Positions 8,368 to 17,240 are shown, counted from the first letter of the stretch. The stretch: 64,000 nt of DNA from Cyanomargarita calcarea GSE-NOS-MK-12-04C (GCA_019359595.1 JAHHGZ010000018.1:88914-152913); one strand, 5' to 3'. Numbers and translations: made by a program. Notes: generated from the sequence alone by a model not told the origin.

Positions 8368-8976
8368 TTATGATTCAGACTTCAAGCGGATGGCTAGTTC
8401 CGTAAACAAAGCTGAAAGAGTGAAACGGTCGGTTTTTTCATGATGAAGTTCCCGAGCTTCCCGTTGCAGTAAAGCTAGAATTTCCTCATATTTTTGTCGA
8501 ATATCATCCTGCAAACCTTTAGATTGATTGAGGATATGCTCACGAAGTTCTCTTTGACTAAGAGTAGTTTGTTCGTCAAATTGTGTTAGCTTTTTATCGA
8601 GACATTTTGTCAGATTCCTGTGTTCTTCTGCTAATTCTTTGACTAATTCGTCACGCTCTGCTTCTTCTTTTTTCAGCCGTTCAGTTAAAGAATCAACCTC
8701 TTTCTTGATGTATAATTCTAAAGAATCTAGGCGTTTTCTGGTCTCATCCCGCAAATTCGCAGAATCTTTAACCAAACGTTCTTCTAATCGAGCAAACCTT
8801 TTTTCGACATCCCGCATCTGGTTGCCGAAAAGAATATCTCTAACCTTATCTAAACTATTATTTTCTCTAATATCTTGATTGCCGAATTGATACTTGTTCA
8901 CATCTTGAATTGACCCTGCTGGCGCTGGTTCTATCGCATTATAAACATTATTGACGTGTTCTTCTGGCAGACTCAT
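8368..8976 (-). CDS. Coiled-coil protein, first gene of the GTPase operon
   Basis: A 202-aa soluble protein. After a low-complexity N-terminus (1-45) come long charged heptads from about residue 55 to 185 (VEKRFARLEERL ... SLTERLKKEEAERDELV). I see no membrane segment, signal peptide or enzyme motif. It could be a scaffold or polar-localisation factor for the GTPase/OmpA proteins encoded downstream. The 183-bp gap before the OmpA gene contains a repeat rather than a clear promoter, so co-transcription is likely but not certain. The 298 bp upstream (8977-9274), between this gene and the SLC13 gene end, hold nothing else I recognise. Confidence 0.78.
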   Translation of the reverse strand: MSLPEEHVNNVYNAIEPAPAGSIQDVNKYQFGNQDIRENNSLDKVRDILFGNQMRDVEKRFARLEERLVKDSANLRDETRKRLDSLELYIKKEVDSLTERLKKEEAERDELVKELAEEHRNLTKCLDKKLTQFDEQTTLSQRELREHILNQSKGLQDDIRQKYEEILALLQREARELHHEKTDRFTLSALFTELAIRLKSES

Positions 8977-9274
8977 ATCTTTAATCCTCTGTGGGACTAT
9001 AGTTAATTCACTCTTCGTTGTTTTATCACATTTAGGAAAGGTCCTAAGTATTCCTCTACACTTTGAATTGATACATTATCTAGTAACATAGCACTTATAA
9101 ACAAATGCTGAAAAAACATCCTCCCTAAGGCTGAATAATTTATTAAAAATACAAGTATTCTAACCATTACCGATTGTTATAACGTTGCGTTTTGTGTAAC
9201 AAATATTTCCTACTGCCTACCGCTTCGTCCTATTTTCATCCCAGGAGATAAGTGAAACTTATCCCCAGCGAGGA

Positions 9275-10612
9275 CTAGAGTAGAAAGCGAACCAAGACGT
9301 AGAATGCTGAGGTTACAAGTTGCAGCAGCATAACCGGGATGCCGTAGTGCAGAAAAGTTTTAAAGGAAATACGACGTCCGTGCTGTTCAGAAACTCCTGC
9401 TGCGACAATGTTGGATGATGCTCCTACAAGGGTACCGTTTCCACCCAAAGTAGCACCGAACATCATAGCGTAAAATAGGGGTAAAACCGATGGGGGAAAC
9501 TGCCCACTAAAGTCCGGGGACAAAACTTCCGCTGGTGCTAAACCGACATTGACAACGTACTGTTTGAGTAACGGTACCATTGCCACTACTAAAGGAATAT
9601 TGGGAACAACGCTGGATAATATCCCCACAAAAAACAGCAAAACTAGCGAACCCAAGAAAACATTTGTACCCAAGAGTACTGTTAATACTCCAGATAAATT
9701 ATTAATTACTCCTGTTTTCTCCAACCCGCCAATCAGTACAAAGATACTCATAAAAAATATCAATGTACTCCAATCAACATCTCGCAAGATATTATTTACG
9801 GTGTCAATTTTACTGTGATGAGATAACAACATGGCTAAAGCTGCTCCTAACAAAGCGACTGCAGCAGGTGAAATCGGAACTGGTAGTGATTCTCCAACGA
9901 CAAAAAATAGCAAGACAAAAGCGACTAGAATAGCTCCTACACTTAAAACTTGCGGATGATTGATTGTGGGGTGTGGTAATTCTTCTAGAGTTTTTAATTT
10001 TGTGTTCCAAATTTTGCGGAATAAAAATGGTAGAGTAGCCGTGACTGTAATGACTGCGATCGCTCCCCCTAAACTCAAGCGCCATAAGTAATCGGTAAAA
10101 CTAAGATTGATCGCATCACCAACAATATAAGTGGCAGGATCGCCAACTATTGTCAGCAGTCCGGCGCTATTAGCAACAAATACCATTAAAATCAGTAAAG
10201 GTACAAAATTAATACCTAATTCTTGTGCCATTGGTGGAATCAAAGGTGCCAATAACATAACTGTTGTTGCATTAGGTAAAACGGCACAAATTGGGGTGGT
10301 AATGGCGACAATACCGAGTAATAGAAGTTTTCCTTCTCCTTTTGCTAATATCACCATTTGCGTAGCTAAGTAGTCAAATATCTTAGTCGGTTCAAATGCC
10401 CGTACCAGTATCATGACTCCAAAAAATAGAGCCAAGGTACCATGACTTTTACTGATATATCCCACAGCTTCTTGTAAAGTCATGATATTGGTAAACACTA
10501 GTAACAATGCCCCTAAAAGGGTAGCAATTGTGAGATGAACCCACTCTGTCATAATTAACAATATGACAATTGCAAATGTTCCCACGCTGACTATTGCTTG
10601 CCAGTTTTCCAT
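9275..10612 (-). CDS. SLC13/ArsB-NhaD type anion or sodium-coupled permease
   Basis: A 445-aa inner-membrane transporter with about 11-12 hydrophobic segments of the ion transporter superfamily. It has the two characteristic re-entrant motifs, around VLPNATTVMLLAPL and VPNIPLVVAMVPLL, and a Gly/Asn-rich GGNGTLVGASSN near the C-terminus. The substrate is not evident: sodium/proton, sulfate, dicarboxylate or arsenite relatives all exist. The ATG at 10612 is chosen over the in-frame codon at 10696 because AGGGGG lies 5 nt upstream and the extra 28 residues are not family-like. It follows the ABC transporter ATPase gene by about 95 bp on the same strand and is probably part of that operon. Confidence 0.85.
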   Translation of the reverse strand: MENWQAIVSVGTFAIVILLIMTEWVHLTIATLLGALLLVFTNIMTLQEAVGYISKSHGTLALFFGVMILVRAFEPTKIFDYLATQMVILAKGEGKLLLLGIVAITTPICAVLPNATTVMLLAPLIPPMAQELGINFVPLLILMVFVANSAGLLTIVGDPATYIVGDAINLSFTDYLWRLSLGGAIAVITVTATLPFLFRKIWNTKLKTLEELPHPTINHPQVLSVGAILVAFVLLFFVVGESLPVPISPAAVALLGAALAMLLSHHSKIDTVNNILRDVDWSTLIFFMSIFVLIGGLEKTGVINNLSGVLTVLLGTNVFLGSLVLLFFVGILSSVVPNIPLVVAMVPLLKQYVVNVGLAPAEVLSPDFSGQFPPSVLPLFYAMMFGATLGGNGTLVGASSNIVAAGVSEQHGRRISFKTFLHYGIPVMLLQLVTSAFYVLVRFLL

Positions 10613-10706
10613 ACAGCCCCCTAAAATAATTAAATATTGTTGTTGCATATTACCGAAAAAAAACCACCTACGGATAGATGGTTTTTTAAAAATCATTTAA
10701 AAATTC

Positions 10707-11543
10707 TTAGTCATCTTGGGTAAAATACCGATCCAGGAAATTCAAAGCGTGGTTGCGGAGTTCATAATAATCTTTGGAGTTACGCATTGCAGTTCTGTCT
10801 CTGGGATGAGAAAAAGGCACATCCAGAATTTCGCCAATTTTCGCAGCTGGACCGTTGGTCATTAATACAATGCGATCGCTCATATAAATGGCTTCATCAA
10901 CATCATGAGTAATCATCATCACGGCTTGCCGATTATTTTCCCAAATATCCAACACCTGCCGCTGTAATTTACCACGAGTTAGTGCATCCAATGCTCCAAA
11001 AGGTTCATCCATCAGCAGCATTTTCGGACGAATCGCCAAAGCTCTCGCAATACCCACCCGCTGTTTCATCCCCCCAGAAATTTCATCCGGATATTTATCA
11101 GCAGCAGCATTTAAATTGACCATTGCAATATGTTCATTAACAATGCTGATTTTTTCTGCACGGGAAGCATTTTTTAGGACTTCATCCACAGCCAATCTGA
11201 TATTTTCCCGGACTGTTAACCAGGGTAGCAGCGAATATTGTTGGAAAACCATCATCCTTTCGGCACCCGGTTTGCGAATTTCTTTACCATCAAGTCTTAC
11301 GGAACCACCAGAGGCTTTTTCTAAACCCGCTACTATCTTCAGTAGAGTTGATTTACCGCAGCCAGAATGCCCAATTACGCAAATAAATTCGTTCTCACCA
11401 ATGCTGAGATTTACATTATCTAAAATAACAGAACTACTTCCATCAGTTTTGGGATAAGATTTGACTAAATTTTCAATTTCTAAAAATCCGGTCTGGCTAA
11501 GGTTCCCCATATGAGGATTACTTTCAAAAGATGTAGATTTCAC
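10707..11543 (-). CDS. ABC transporter ATPase of the nitrate/cyanate/bicarbonate class (NrtD/CmpD-like)
   Basis: A 278-aa ABC ATPase. It has Walker A GHSGCGKST, Q-loop FQQYSLLPW, signature SGGMKQR, Walker B MLLMDEPFGALD and H-switch THDVDEAI. The sequence, including LPWLTVRENI and the C-terminal FSHPRDR, is typical of the NrtD/CmpD/TauB class. It would energise the permease encoded at 13355-14206. The start is GTG at 11543, supported by AGGAG 9 nt upstream; the internal ATG at 11510 lacks such a site. No NrtC-type ATPase fused to a binding domain is present, so one homodimeric ATPase must serve the transporter. Confidence 0.93.
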   Translation of the reverse strand: MKSTSFESNPHMGNLSQTGFLEIENLVKSYPKTDGSSSVILDNVNLSIGENEFICVIGHSGCGKSTLLKIVAGLEKASGGSVRLDGKEIRKPGAERMMVFQQYSLLPWLTVRENIRLAVDEVLKNASRAEKISIVNEHIAMVNLNAAADKYPDEISGGMKQRVGIARALAIRPKMLLMDEPFGALDALTRGKLQRQVLDIWENNRQAVMMITHDVDEAIYMSDRIVLMTNGPAAKIGEILDVPFSHPRDRTAMRNSKDYYELRNHALNFLDRYFTQDD

Positions 11544-11701
11544 GATTAAATACTCCTATAGTTTAAGTTAATATTCCTAACTCTACCCGCATCTTAGTAG
11601 CTAAAAATTTCTCTTCAACATCTTGCCTCAGCGTACTTTGTCTTGAAAAGCTCCCCTGAAACTTTCCACTGCGTCTATGTAGTTAAATAAATTATTTTTT
11701 T

Positions 11702-11738
11702 AAACCGCAAAGACACAGAGGGCACAGAGAAATAAAAG
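11702..11738. repeat. Dispersed intergenic repeat (AACCGCAAAGACACAGAGG type)
   Basis: Within the 234-bp gap between the ATPase and binding-protein genes is a stretch reading AACCGCAAAGACACAGAGGGC. Its reverse complement (GTGTCTTTGCGGTT) matches the block at 27305-27345 (GCGTCTTCGCGGTT) in the opposite orientation. It resembles intergenic repeats common in filamentous cyanobacteria. Confidence 0.5.
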
Positions 11739-11777
11739 ATATTGATGAGTCACCAAAAGACGTGCTAATCCTAATTC

Positions 11778-13199
11778 CTAACTGTTTAAGAAAAAGCGAG
11801 TGGGAGCGTTAGCCCGGATTTCAAAACTATTCAAATAGCCGACTGGATCGCTGGGATCAAAGCCCTTTTTGTCGATGAATACTTCGGGGGGTTCGACTTT
11901 ATAATCATCTTTAGGAGATTCGATGCCCATTTCAGCAGCAATATCTCGATAAAGGTCTGTCCTCCAGCCTTGTTCGGCCAACTTTTCGGCATTTTTGGGA
12001 AATTCCTTGATTTGTCCCCAACGTGCAGCTTGAGTCATCAACCAAATACTTCTAGACCGCCACATAAATGTAGAATGCTCATTTGGTTCTTGGGGAACGT
12101 TATCAGGAATATCATAAAATATTGTGGTGTCGGCAGCTTTGATTGTCCGGTCTTTGCCATCAAATCCACCATAATTAAATTCACCCACAATACCAGGACG
12201 GGTAAATTTATCAATTGCTCCTGTCTTTGGTTTAGCACCAGTAAAAGAACGGTCTGTAATTAATTTGGCAACTTCTTCGCTATTGGACGGTTTGCCACAA
12301 TACTGACAAGCTTCTATCATTGCCTTAACCAGAGAACGATAAGTTTTGGGATATTTGTCGATGAATGATTCCATCACTCCCAACAATCTATCTGGGTGTC
12401 CTTGCCAAACTTCCTTACCTTGAGCGAAGGTAAAACCGACACCTAAGTTACCCGTAATTGCCCTTGTGTTCCACGGTTCTGCGACCATGTAAGCCTGCAT
12501 TGCCCCAATCCGCATATTTGTGACCATCTGGGGTGGAGGAACGATAATCACTCTAAACTCTGTGAGCGGATTGACACCAGCAGCAGCAGATACGTAGCGG
12601 ACAAAGTATTCGTAAATCGCAGAACTCAGCACCACTGCCCAAACTTTCCGTTCTGGGGGTTGGTTGTTAAAGTATGCTCGAAATTGCTTGCCAAATGCTT
12701 CTAGGTCGCCGTTGTACTCATACCACGGACGCAGCCCAAAATCCCACATGGCTTTGTTCATCGTCATGGCGTTCCCGTGACGGTGAATGGTCATTGCTGC
12801 ACACAAGGGAGCGTGACGTGCCCCTTCTGCACCAATTCTGGCATTAGTAACCGCACCAGATACAACGGGTGAAGCATCAAGACGACCAAAAATCAACCCA
12901 TCACGAGAAGTTGCCCAACTCGCTTCCCGGTTGAGTTTGACGTTTAAACCATATTTGCGGAATAACCCTTTTTCCCAGGCGATCGCAAAGGGAGCGCAGT
13001 CATTAACAGGAACATATCCAACAGTGATATCGGGTTTTTCCAAGTCTTGGGATCTGACTACGGGTTTCACAGCTTTTGCTTCTTCTGTCAGTCCTTTAGC
13101 ACCTGTGTTACCAGAAATGGCACAGGATGACAGCCCTATTCCTGCTGCCGTTGCTCCCACTCCTACAAGAAAATCTCGTCGATTCCAATGATTATTCAT
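11778..13199 (-). CDS. Solute-binding lipoprotein of the NrtA/CmpA family
   Basis: A 473-aa periplasmic binding protein. The N-terminus carries a twin-arginine motif (NRRDFLVG, 6-13) and a lipobox ending at Cys26 (GLSSC), so it is probably exported by Tat and anchored by lipid. The mature part follows the NrtA/CmpA pattern: ITVGYVPVNDCAPFAIAWEKGLF, then GRLDASPVVSGAV and QAYMVAEPWNTRA. In this family it captures nitrate, nitrite, cyanate or bicarbonate for the ABC permease. I cannot choose the ligand from sequence. It sits between the permease and ATPase genes in the operon whose leader holds a c-di-AMP riboswitch. Confidence 0.92.
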   Translation of the reverse strand: MNNHWNRRDFLVGVGATAAGIGLSSCAISGNTGAKGLTEEAKAVKPVVRSQDLEKPDITVGYVPVNDCAPFAIAWEKGLFRKYGLNVKLNREASWATSRDGLIFGRLDASPVVSGAVTNARIGAEGARHAPLCAAMTIHRHGNAMTMNKAMWDFGLRPWYEYNGDLEAFGKQFRAYFNNQPPERKVWAVVLSSAIYEYFVRYVSAAAGVNPLTEFRVIIVPPPQMVTNMRIGAMQAYMVAEPWNTRAITGNLGVGFTFAQGKEVWQGHPDRLLGVMESFIDKYPKTYRSLVKAMIEACQYCGKPSNSEEVAKLITDRSFTGAKPKTGAIDKFTRPGIVGEFNYGGFDGKDRTIKAADTTIFYDIPDNVPQEPNEHSTFMWRSRSIWLMTQAARWGQIKEFPKNAEKLAEQGWRTDLYRDIAAEMGIESPKDDYKVEPPEVFIDKKGFDPSDPVGYLNSFEIRANAPTRFFLNS

Positions 13200-13354
13200 C
13201 GTTAATTGTTAATTGTTGGTCGTTAATTGTTAGTTGTTGGTTGTACCCGGAGGGAAGCCGCAATAAACACGAAGTGGCTTCCGTAGGTAACGTCTATAGT
13301 TGTTGATTTTTACCAATAACCACTATCCAATAACCACTATCCAATAACAAATAA

Positions 13355-14206
13355 TTAATTAGAAATTGTTGGACGATGAGTTACTAATTCTTGAACTTTG
13401 CCCACAGCGAAATCAAGAATTAGTCCAGTTACGCCAATAACCAACACGGCTAGAAATACAGAACTCAGATTTAAACGGCTCCATTCATCCCAGACAAAAA
13501 ACCCGATACCAATACCACCTGTGAGCATTTCCACCGCAACTATTACCAGCCAAGCGATACCTAAACTAATTCGCAACCCTGTAAAAATATACGGCACAGT
13601 CGCAGGCAATATAATTTTCGTAATCCGTCGCCAACGGGGCATTTCTAACACTCTCGCCACATCTAGATAATCTTTGGGAACGCTAGAAACTCCCAGAGCA
13701 GTGTTAATAATTGTCGGCCACAAAGAGGTGATAAAGATAACAAAAATCGCTGAAGGGTCTGCCAAATTGAAAATAGCTAAGGCAATCGGCAACCAAGCTA
13801 GAGGTGATACCGGCTTAAATATCTGAATTATGGGATTGAGTGCTAACATTGCTGGTCTGGACATCCCAATCAGAAAGCCTAGAGGGATCGCAACTATTGC
13901 ACCAATTCCAAAACCAATTAATACCCGTCGCAGACTTGCTAGCAACAACCAACCAATTCCTAAATTTCCCGGTCCTCGTTGATAAAATGGGTGTAAAATG
14001 TAGTCCAAATTAGCAACGAACGCTTCCGGCGGAGTTGGCATCAATTCGTGGTTGATCAGAGCTATAACCCACCACAACAGAATAATTCCTAAAAACCCAA
14101 GGGCTGGTAATATTACCACATCCCTAAACATCACAGGTTTTGCCTTTTCCCAGGCTGCTTGACTAGCAACCGCAACGATAGCAGCTACGTTTAGTTGAAA
14201 TACCAT
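13355..14206 (-). CDS. ABC transporter permease of the nitrate/cyanate/bicarbonate class (NrtB/CmpB-like)
   Basis: A 283-aa permease with six or so membrane helices. The EAA-type loop is visible (VARVLEMPRWRRITKIILPATVPYIFTGLRISLG), as is the NrtB-like N-terminus (LPALGFLGIILLWWVIALI). The ATG at 14206 is preferred to the in-frame codon at 14239 because GAGG lies 8-9 nt upstream and the family length is about 280 aa. It is the first gene of the operon permease, binding protein, ATPase, SLC13 permease. The 155-bp gap to the binding-protein gene contains TTGGTTG-type heptamers and repeated CCAATAACCACTAT units. Confidence 0.92.
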   Translation of the reverse strand: MVFQLNVAAIVAVASQAAWEKAKPVMFRDVVILPALGFLGIILLWWVIALINHELMPTPPEAFVANLDYILHPFYQRGPGNLGIGWLLLASLRRVLIGFGIGAIVAIPLGFLIGMSRPAMLALNPIIQIFKPVSPLAWLPIALAIFNLADPSAIFVIFITSLWPTIINTALGVSSVPKDYLDVARVLEMPRWRRITKIILPATVPYIFTGLRISLGIAWLVIVAVEMLTGGIGIGFFVWDEWSRLNLSSVFLAVLVIGVTGLILDFAVGKVQELVTHRPTISN

Positions 14207-14308
14207 TGACAACCTCAACAGAGTTACGCACAGGTACAATCAATCTGAGCAGTACCAGCTTTGGACACTGATGAGATCGGAACATTAATAATAATGCCGA
14301 CTTTCAAC

Positions 14309-14500
14309 AGTCTCCTCTCAATGCCTGCGAAGTTAGCTGACGGGCTAGGGCTGAGAGATGCCCTTCTCTAATATTCAGGAAATAGATGATATGAGTTTAT
14401 AATTTTCGACTCATAACTCCCAAACCTGTGATACTGTGAGATTCGCCCCAATTTATGGTTCCTCCGCTCCAGCGATTGCTGAACCCGCTGGATTAGGCTG
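14309..14500 (-). promoter_or_regulatory. Cyclic-di-AMP riboswitch (ydaO/yuaA leader)
   Basis: Read on the minus strand, the leader of the transporter operon contains the conserved blocks of the ydaO RNA in the right order. They are GCCTAATCC (14498-14490), GCGGAGGAACC (14467-14457), GGGGCGAATCT (14449-14439), and AGCCCGTCAGCTAACTTCG followed by CAGGC (14346-14323). A purine tail, GAGAGGAGAC, follows. These are the blocks that form the two c-di-AMP pockets in the known T. tengcongensis and B. subtilis riboswitches. The variable stem between blocks is long here (about 90 nt). Downstream, a weak hairpin (TCGGCATT ... AATGTTCCGA) precedes the permease ATG by about 60-80 nt and may be part of the expression platform. 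ydaO riboswitches generally turn genes off when c-di-AMP is high. Confidence 0.92.
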
Positions 14501-14741
14501 ACTTACTTTAAATTTATATAACATAGTTGTAAAATTTTTGCCCAGTAAAAACATCTATCTTAAGATTAGTATTTTTTATTGCTCAAGTTCCCTTCAGTAA
14601 ATATTTTTACATCACGAATATTTATGCTAAAATTTACTTCTTTATGTGCTTGCGATATTGGTATTTTTTTGATATAAGTCGCTAAAATAAATTTATTAAG
14701 ACTATAAAGAAATTTTTTTACCACTCGCCCACTTTGACATA

Positions 14742-15938
14742 ATGGATTTTAGTATATTGCTGGCCGACAAAACTGAATCAATTGTAGAGAAATGGGTTGT
14801 AGCAGTTCGTAAAGATAGGCAGATTGAAAGTGCCGACGAGCTATCCTATACAGCAATTCGAGATCATATTCCTGATGTTCTGAAAGCGATGGTGACGGTG
14901 CTTTCTAAAACTCAGGGTAGTGAGATTGAATCAATAGTTAATTTCAGCTGGCAGCATGGTGTTATCCGTGCAGAGCAAGGCTTTGACCCAACAGAAATAG
15001 CCCGAGAATATCGACTTTTAAGAATGGCAATATTTGATACTTTAGAAGAGGATTTACTGGGTGGTACAGCAAGTGAGATAATTCGTTCAATGCGTTTAAT
15101 TGACACTGTGATAGATGAAGCGATCGCTCAGTGTTTTAATAGTTATGTTGAGGAGCGATTGCGGGAGTTACAGCAGTTGTATTCTTCACTGATGCTGAAT
15201 AATGAGGAATTGACTCGCTTAATTCGCAGCAATCAAGATAATCTTTCTCACCTGGCACACGAACTCAAAAGTCCTCTGACTTCGATTATTGGTTATTCAG
15301 ATTTATTTTTACGCCAAGAACAGAAAAAGACTGAAGTTAAGGACAATAAAGGAGATTTAGGACACATTGAGCGGGTGTTACACAATGGCAGGCACTTGCT
15401 ACGTCTGATCAATAATATGCTAGAAATCTCGCATTATGAAGCGGGGACGATGAAATTCCACTTAGCAGCAAGCAATGTCAGCGAAATAATTGATAATGTG
15501 CGGGATATGTTGCAGTATGCAGCTAGTGCTAAAAATTTACAAATAATCGTTGATTGCGAACTAGCTTCCAAAGAAATTATTACGGACTCGTTGTTATTAC
15601 AGCAAATTGTAACGAATCTTGTCAGCAATGCGATTCGTTACACAGAAGCGGGGACTATTAAAATAACTGCTCGTGTCTTAGATGATAAGAAGTGGACAAT
15701 AACAGTATCTGACAGCGGAGTTGGTATTGCTCCTTCAGACCAAAAACGGATCTTTGAACCCTACTTTCGGGCTGGTGCTGGTGATAAACCTTATGTTCCT
15801 GATAGTACTGGGTTAGGTTTGGCGATCGTCTCACGGCTGGTTAATTTGTTGCAAGGTGAAATTGGGCTAGTCTCGTCCGTGGGAATTGGTTCTAGTTTCA
15901 CTGTGACTTTGCCATTAACCATCAACAAATCCTCCTAA
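14742..15938 (+). CDS. Histidine kinase with N-terminal RsbR-N-like domain
   Basis: A 398-aa soluble kinase. Residues 1-135 match the RsbRD N-terminal type (IVEKWVVAVRKD ... IARE YRLLRMAIFDTLE). A HisKA domain follows with H173 in LAHELKSPLTSIIGYS, and then HATPase_c with NLVSNAIRYTEAG, VSDSGVGI, IFEPYF and STGLGLAIV. All catalytic boxes are intact. It is transcribed divergently from the transporter operon across the riboswitch leader and overlaps the 3' end of rnc by 4 bp. No response regulator is adjacent. The N-terminal domain may sense a bound cofactor or stress signal, as in stressosome relatives; the ligand is unknown. Confidence 0.92.
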   Translation: MDFSILLADKTESIVEKWVVAVRKDRQIESADELSYTAIRDHIPDVLKAMVTVLSKTQGSEIESIVNFSWQHGVIRAEQGFDPTEIAREYRLLRMAIFDTLEEDLLGGTASEIIRSMRLIDTVIDEAIAQCFNSYVEERLRELQQLYSSLMLNNEELTRLIRSNQDNLSHLAHELKSPLTSIIGYSDLFLRQEQKKTEVKDNKGDLGHIERVLHNGRHLLRLINNMLEISHYEAGTMKFHLAASNVSEIIDNVRDMLQYAASAKNLQIIVDCELASKEIITDSLLLQQIVTNLVSNAIRYTEAGTIKITARVLDDKKWTITVSDSGVGIAPSDQKRIFEPYFRAGAGDKPYVPDSTGLGLAIVSRLVNLLQGEIGLVSSVGIGSSFTVTLPLTINKSS

Positions 15939-16606
15939 AATTTCAACTTAGCTAAAGCATCTTCTGCAGCAGCTTTCTCTGCTTCTTTTTTACTGCGTCC
16001 CGAACCTTGTCCATAAACTTTTTCACTGACAAATACTTTCGCAATGAACTCTGGAGTATGAGGTGAACCGCTAGCTTGCAGTGTTACATATTTTGGTGGA
16101 GTATGAGAAATATTCCGTTGTACCCATTCTTGGAAGCGATTTTTTGAATCTACGCTAGAACGAGATACAACAACATTTTCTGGTACAGAATCAAATAGCG
16201 GTTCGACAACAGCCCGAACTGCTTCAATATTTGAATTATTATCTAAATAATAAGCAGCGATCGCAGCTTCAAAGGTGCTGCTGAGTAAATTGGGATTGGT
16301 GAAACCTCCCTCTCTAATGGCACCTTTACCTAAACGCATCCTCAAGTCTAACCCTACCTGAATAGCGAACTTTGCTAGTTGCTTTTCATCAACTAATGCA
16401 GAACGTCGTCGAGTTAATTCATCTTCTCCTTTTTCTGGGTGCCGACGATAGAGATATTCCCCACTGAGATAGTTCAGCAAAGCATCACCGAGAAATTCTA
16501 AACGTTCGTTATGTTCTCCTTCCCCAGGGTTTTCATGAACATAGGAACGGTGGGTTAACGCACGACGTAAAAGTTTATCATCTTGGAATGTTAGAAGTTT
16601 GTGCAT
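15935..16606 (-). CDS. rnc: Ribonuclease III
   Basis: A 223-aa double-strand-specific endoribonuclease for rRNA and mRNA processing. The RNase III signature NERLEFLGDALL (33-44) carries the metal-binding acidic residues, with a second site at STFEAAIAAYY. The C-terminal dsRNA-binding domain (about 147-220) ends in the typical GRSKKEAEKAAAEDALAKL. Length and architecture are normal. The stop codon overlaps that of the convergent histidine kinase by 4 bp. Confidence 0.97.
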   Translation of the reverse strand: MHKLLTFQDDKLLRRALTHRSYVHENPGEGEHNERLEFLGDALLNYLSGEYLYRRHPEKGEDELTRRRSALVDEKQLAKFAIQVGLDLRMRLGKGAIREGGFTNPNLLSSTFEAAIAAYYLDNNSNIEAVRAVVEPLFDSVPENVVVSRSSVDSKNRFQEWVQRNISHTPPKYVTLQASGSPHTPEFIAKVFVSEKVYGQGSGRSKKEAEKAAAEDALAKLKF

Positions 16607-16694
16607 TTTTAAGTTTGCTTTGATGTATTACAATAAGGTAATCTAGAAAAAAGGATTAATTAACCGCAGATGAAAGTTAGTTTTTAACTCTTTT

Positions 16695-17240
16695 CTATAG
16701 CATCTTTCTTTTTACTGAAGCTCTAAACTCAGAACGGGCATTTTTATTAGCTATTCCTTCTTCCTTCTTCCTCCTTACTTCTTCCTTCATTTGTAATTCA
16801 TCTACAAAATGAAAGTTATCATCACCAACAAGTTTAATCAGTTTAGGACTTGCACTACCACGTTGAGCAAAGATTATCACCTTTTTACCTAAAGAATGCA
16901 AAACGCAAATCATGCCTGCAAAATCTCTGTCTCCTAACACAAGGATAATTATCTTAAGCGATGGATTACGAGCAACCACATTTAGACAATCGGCTATCAA
17001 TTGATTATCTGCGCTATTTTTTAAAGGACAGGGAACATCAACACATTTAAAACCAATAATTTCTAACTTATTTTTGGCATCAATTTGGTTTTTATGCTGT
17101 GAATTATAGTACAAATTTTTCCAAATTATACGTCCTTGAGATTTTGCAAAATCTAGTAAGTAATTGCCTTTGTCTTGAATTGTGGAGACATTCTGAATAT
17201 CACAAAAAATTGCAATTGTTGCTTTGTGTTGATTCGTCAT
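16695..17240 (-). CDS. NYN-domain (LabA/DUF88-like) putative ribonuclease
   Basis: A 181-aa PIN-like NYN protein. The acidic residues of the active site are in place: FCDIQNV (D14), SADNQLIADCL, and LGDRDFAGMI with D-x-D. Family members are predicted metal-dependent RNases, with LabA-type proteins linked to circadian regulation in cyanobacteria. The last 25 or so residues (KEEVRRKKEEGIANK...) are encoded by a run of CTTCTTC heptamer repeat (16754-16789 on the plus strand). The natural C-terminus has probably been altered by repeat expansion; the enzymatic core is unaffected. Confidence 0.85.
   Translation of the reverse strand: MTNQHKATIAIFCDIQNVSTIQDKGNYLLDFAKSQGRIIWKNLYYNSQHKNQIDAKNKLEIIGFKCVDVPCPLKNSADNQLIADCLNVVARNPSLKIIILVLGDRDFAGMICVLHSLGKKVIIFAQRGSASPKLIKLVGDDNFHFVDELQMKEEVRRKKEEGIANKNARSEFRASVKRKML
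16754..16789. repeat. CTTCTTC heptamer (STRR) inside the NYN gene 3' end
   Basis: Degenerate tandem heptamers (CCTTCTT register) overlap codons for the charged KEEVRRKKEEG tail of the NYN protein. The same repeat family occurs in intergenic spacers at 8333-8359, 31630-31653 and 53749-53873. Confidence 0.75.

Noticed and set aside
14240..14741. An NtcA box (GTA-N8-TAC) for the transporter operon
   Set aside because: I scanned the divergent region and found only imperfect matches; nothing I would defend.
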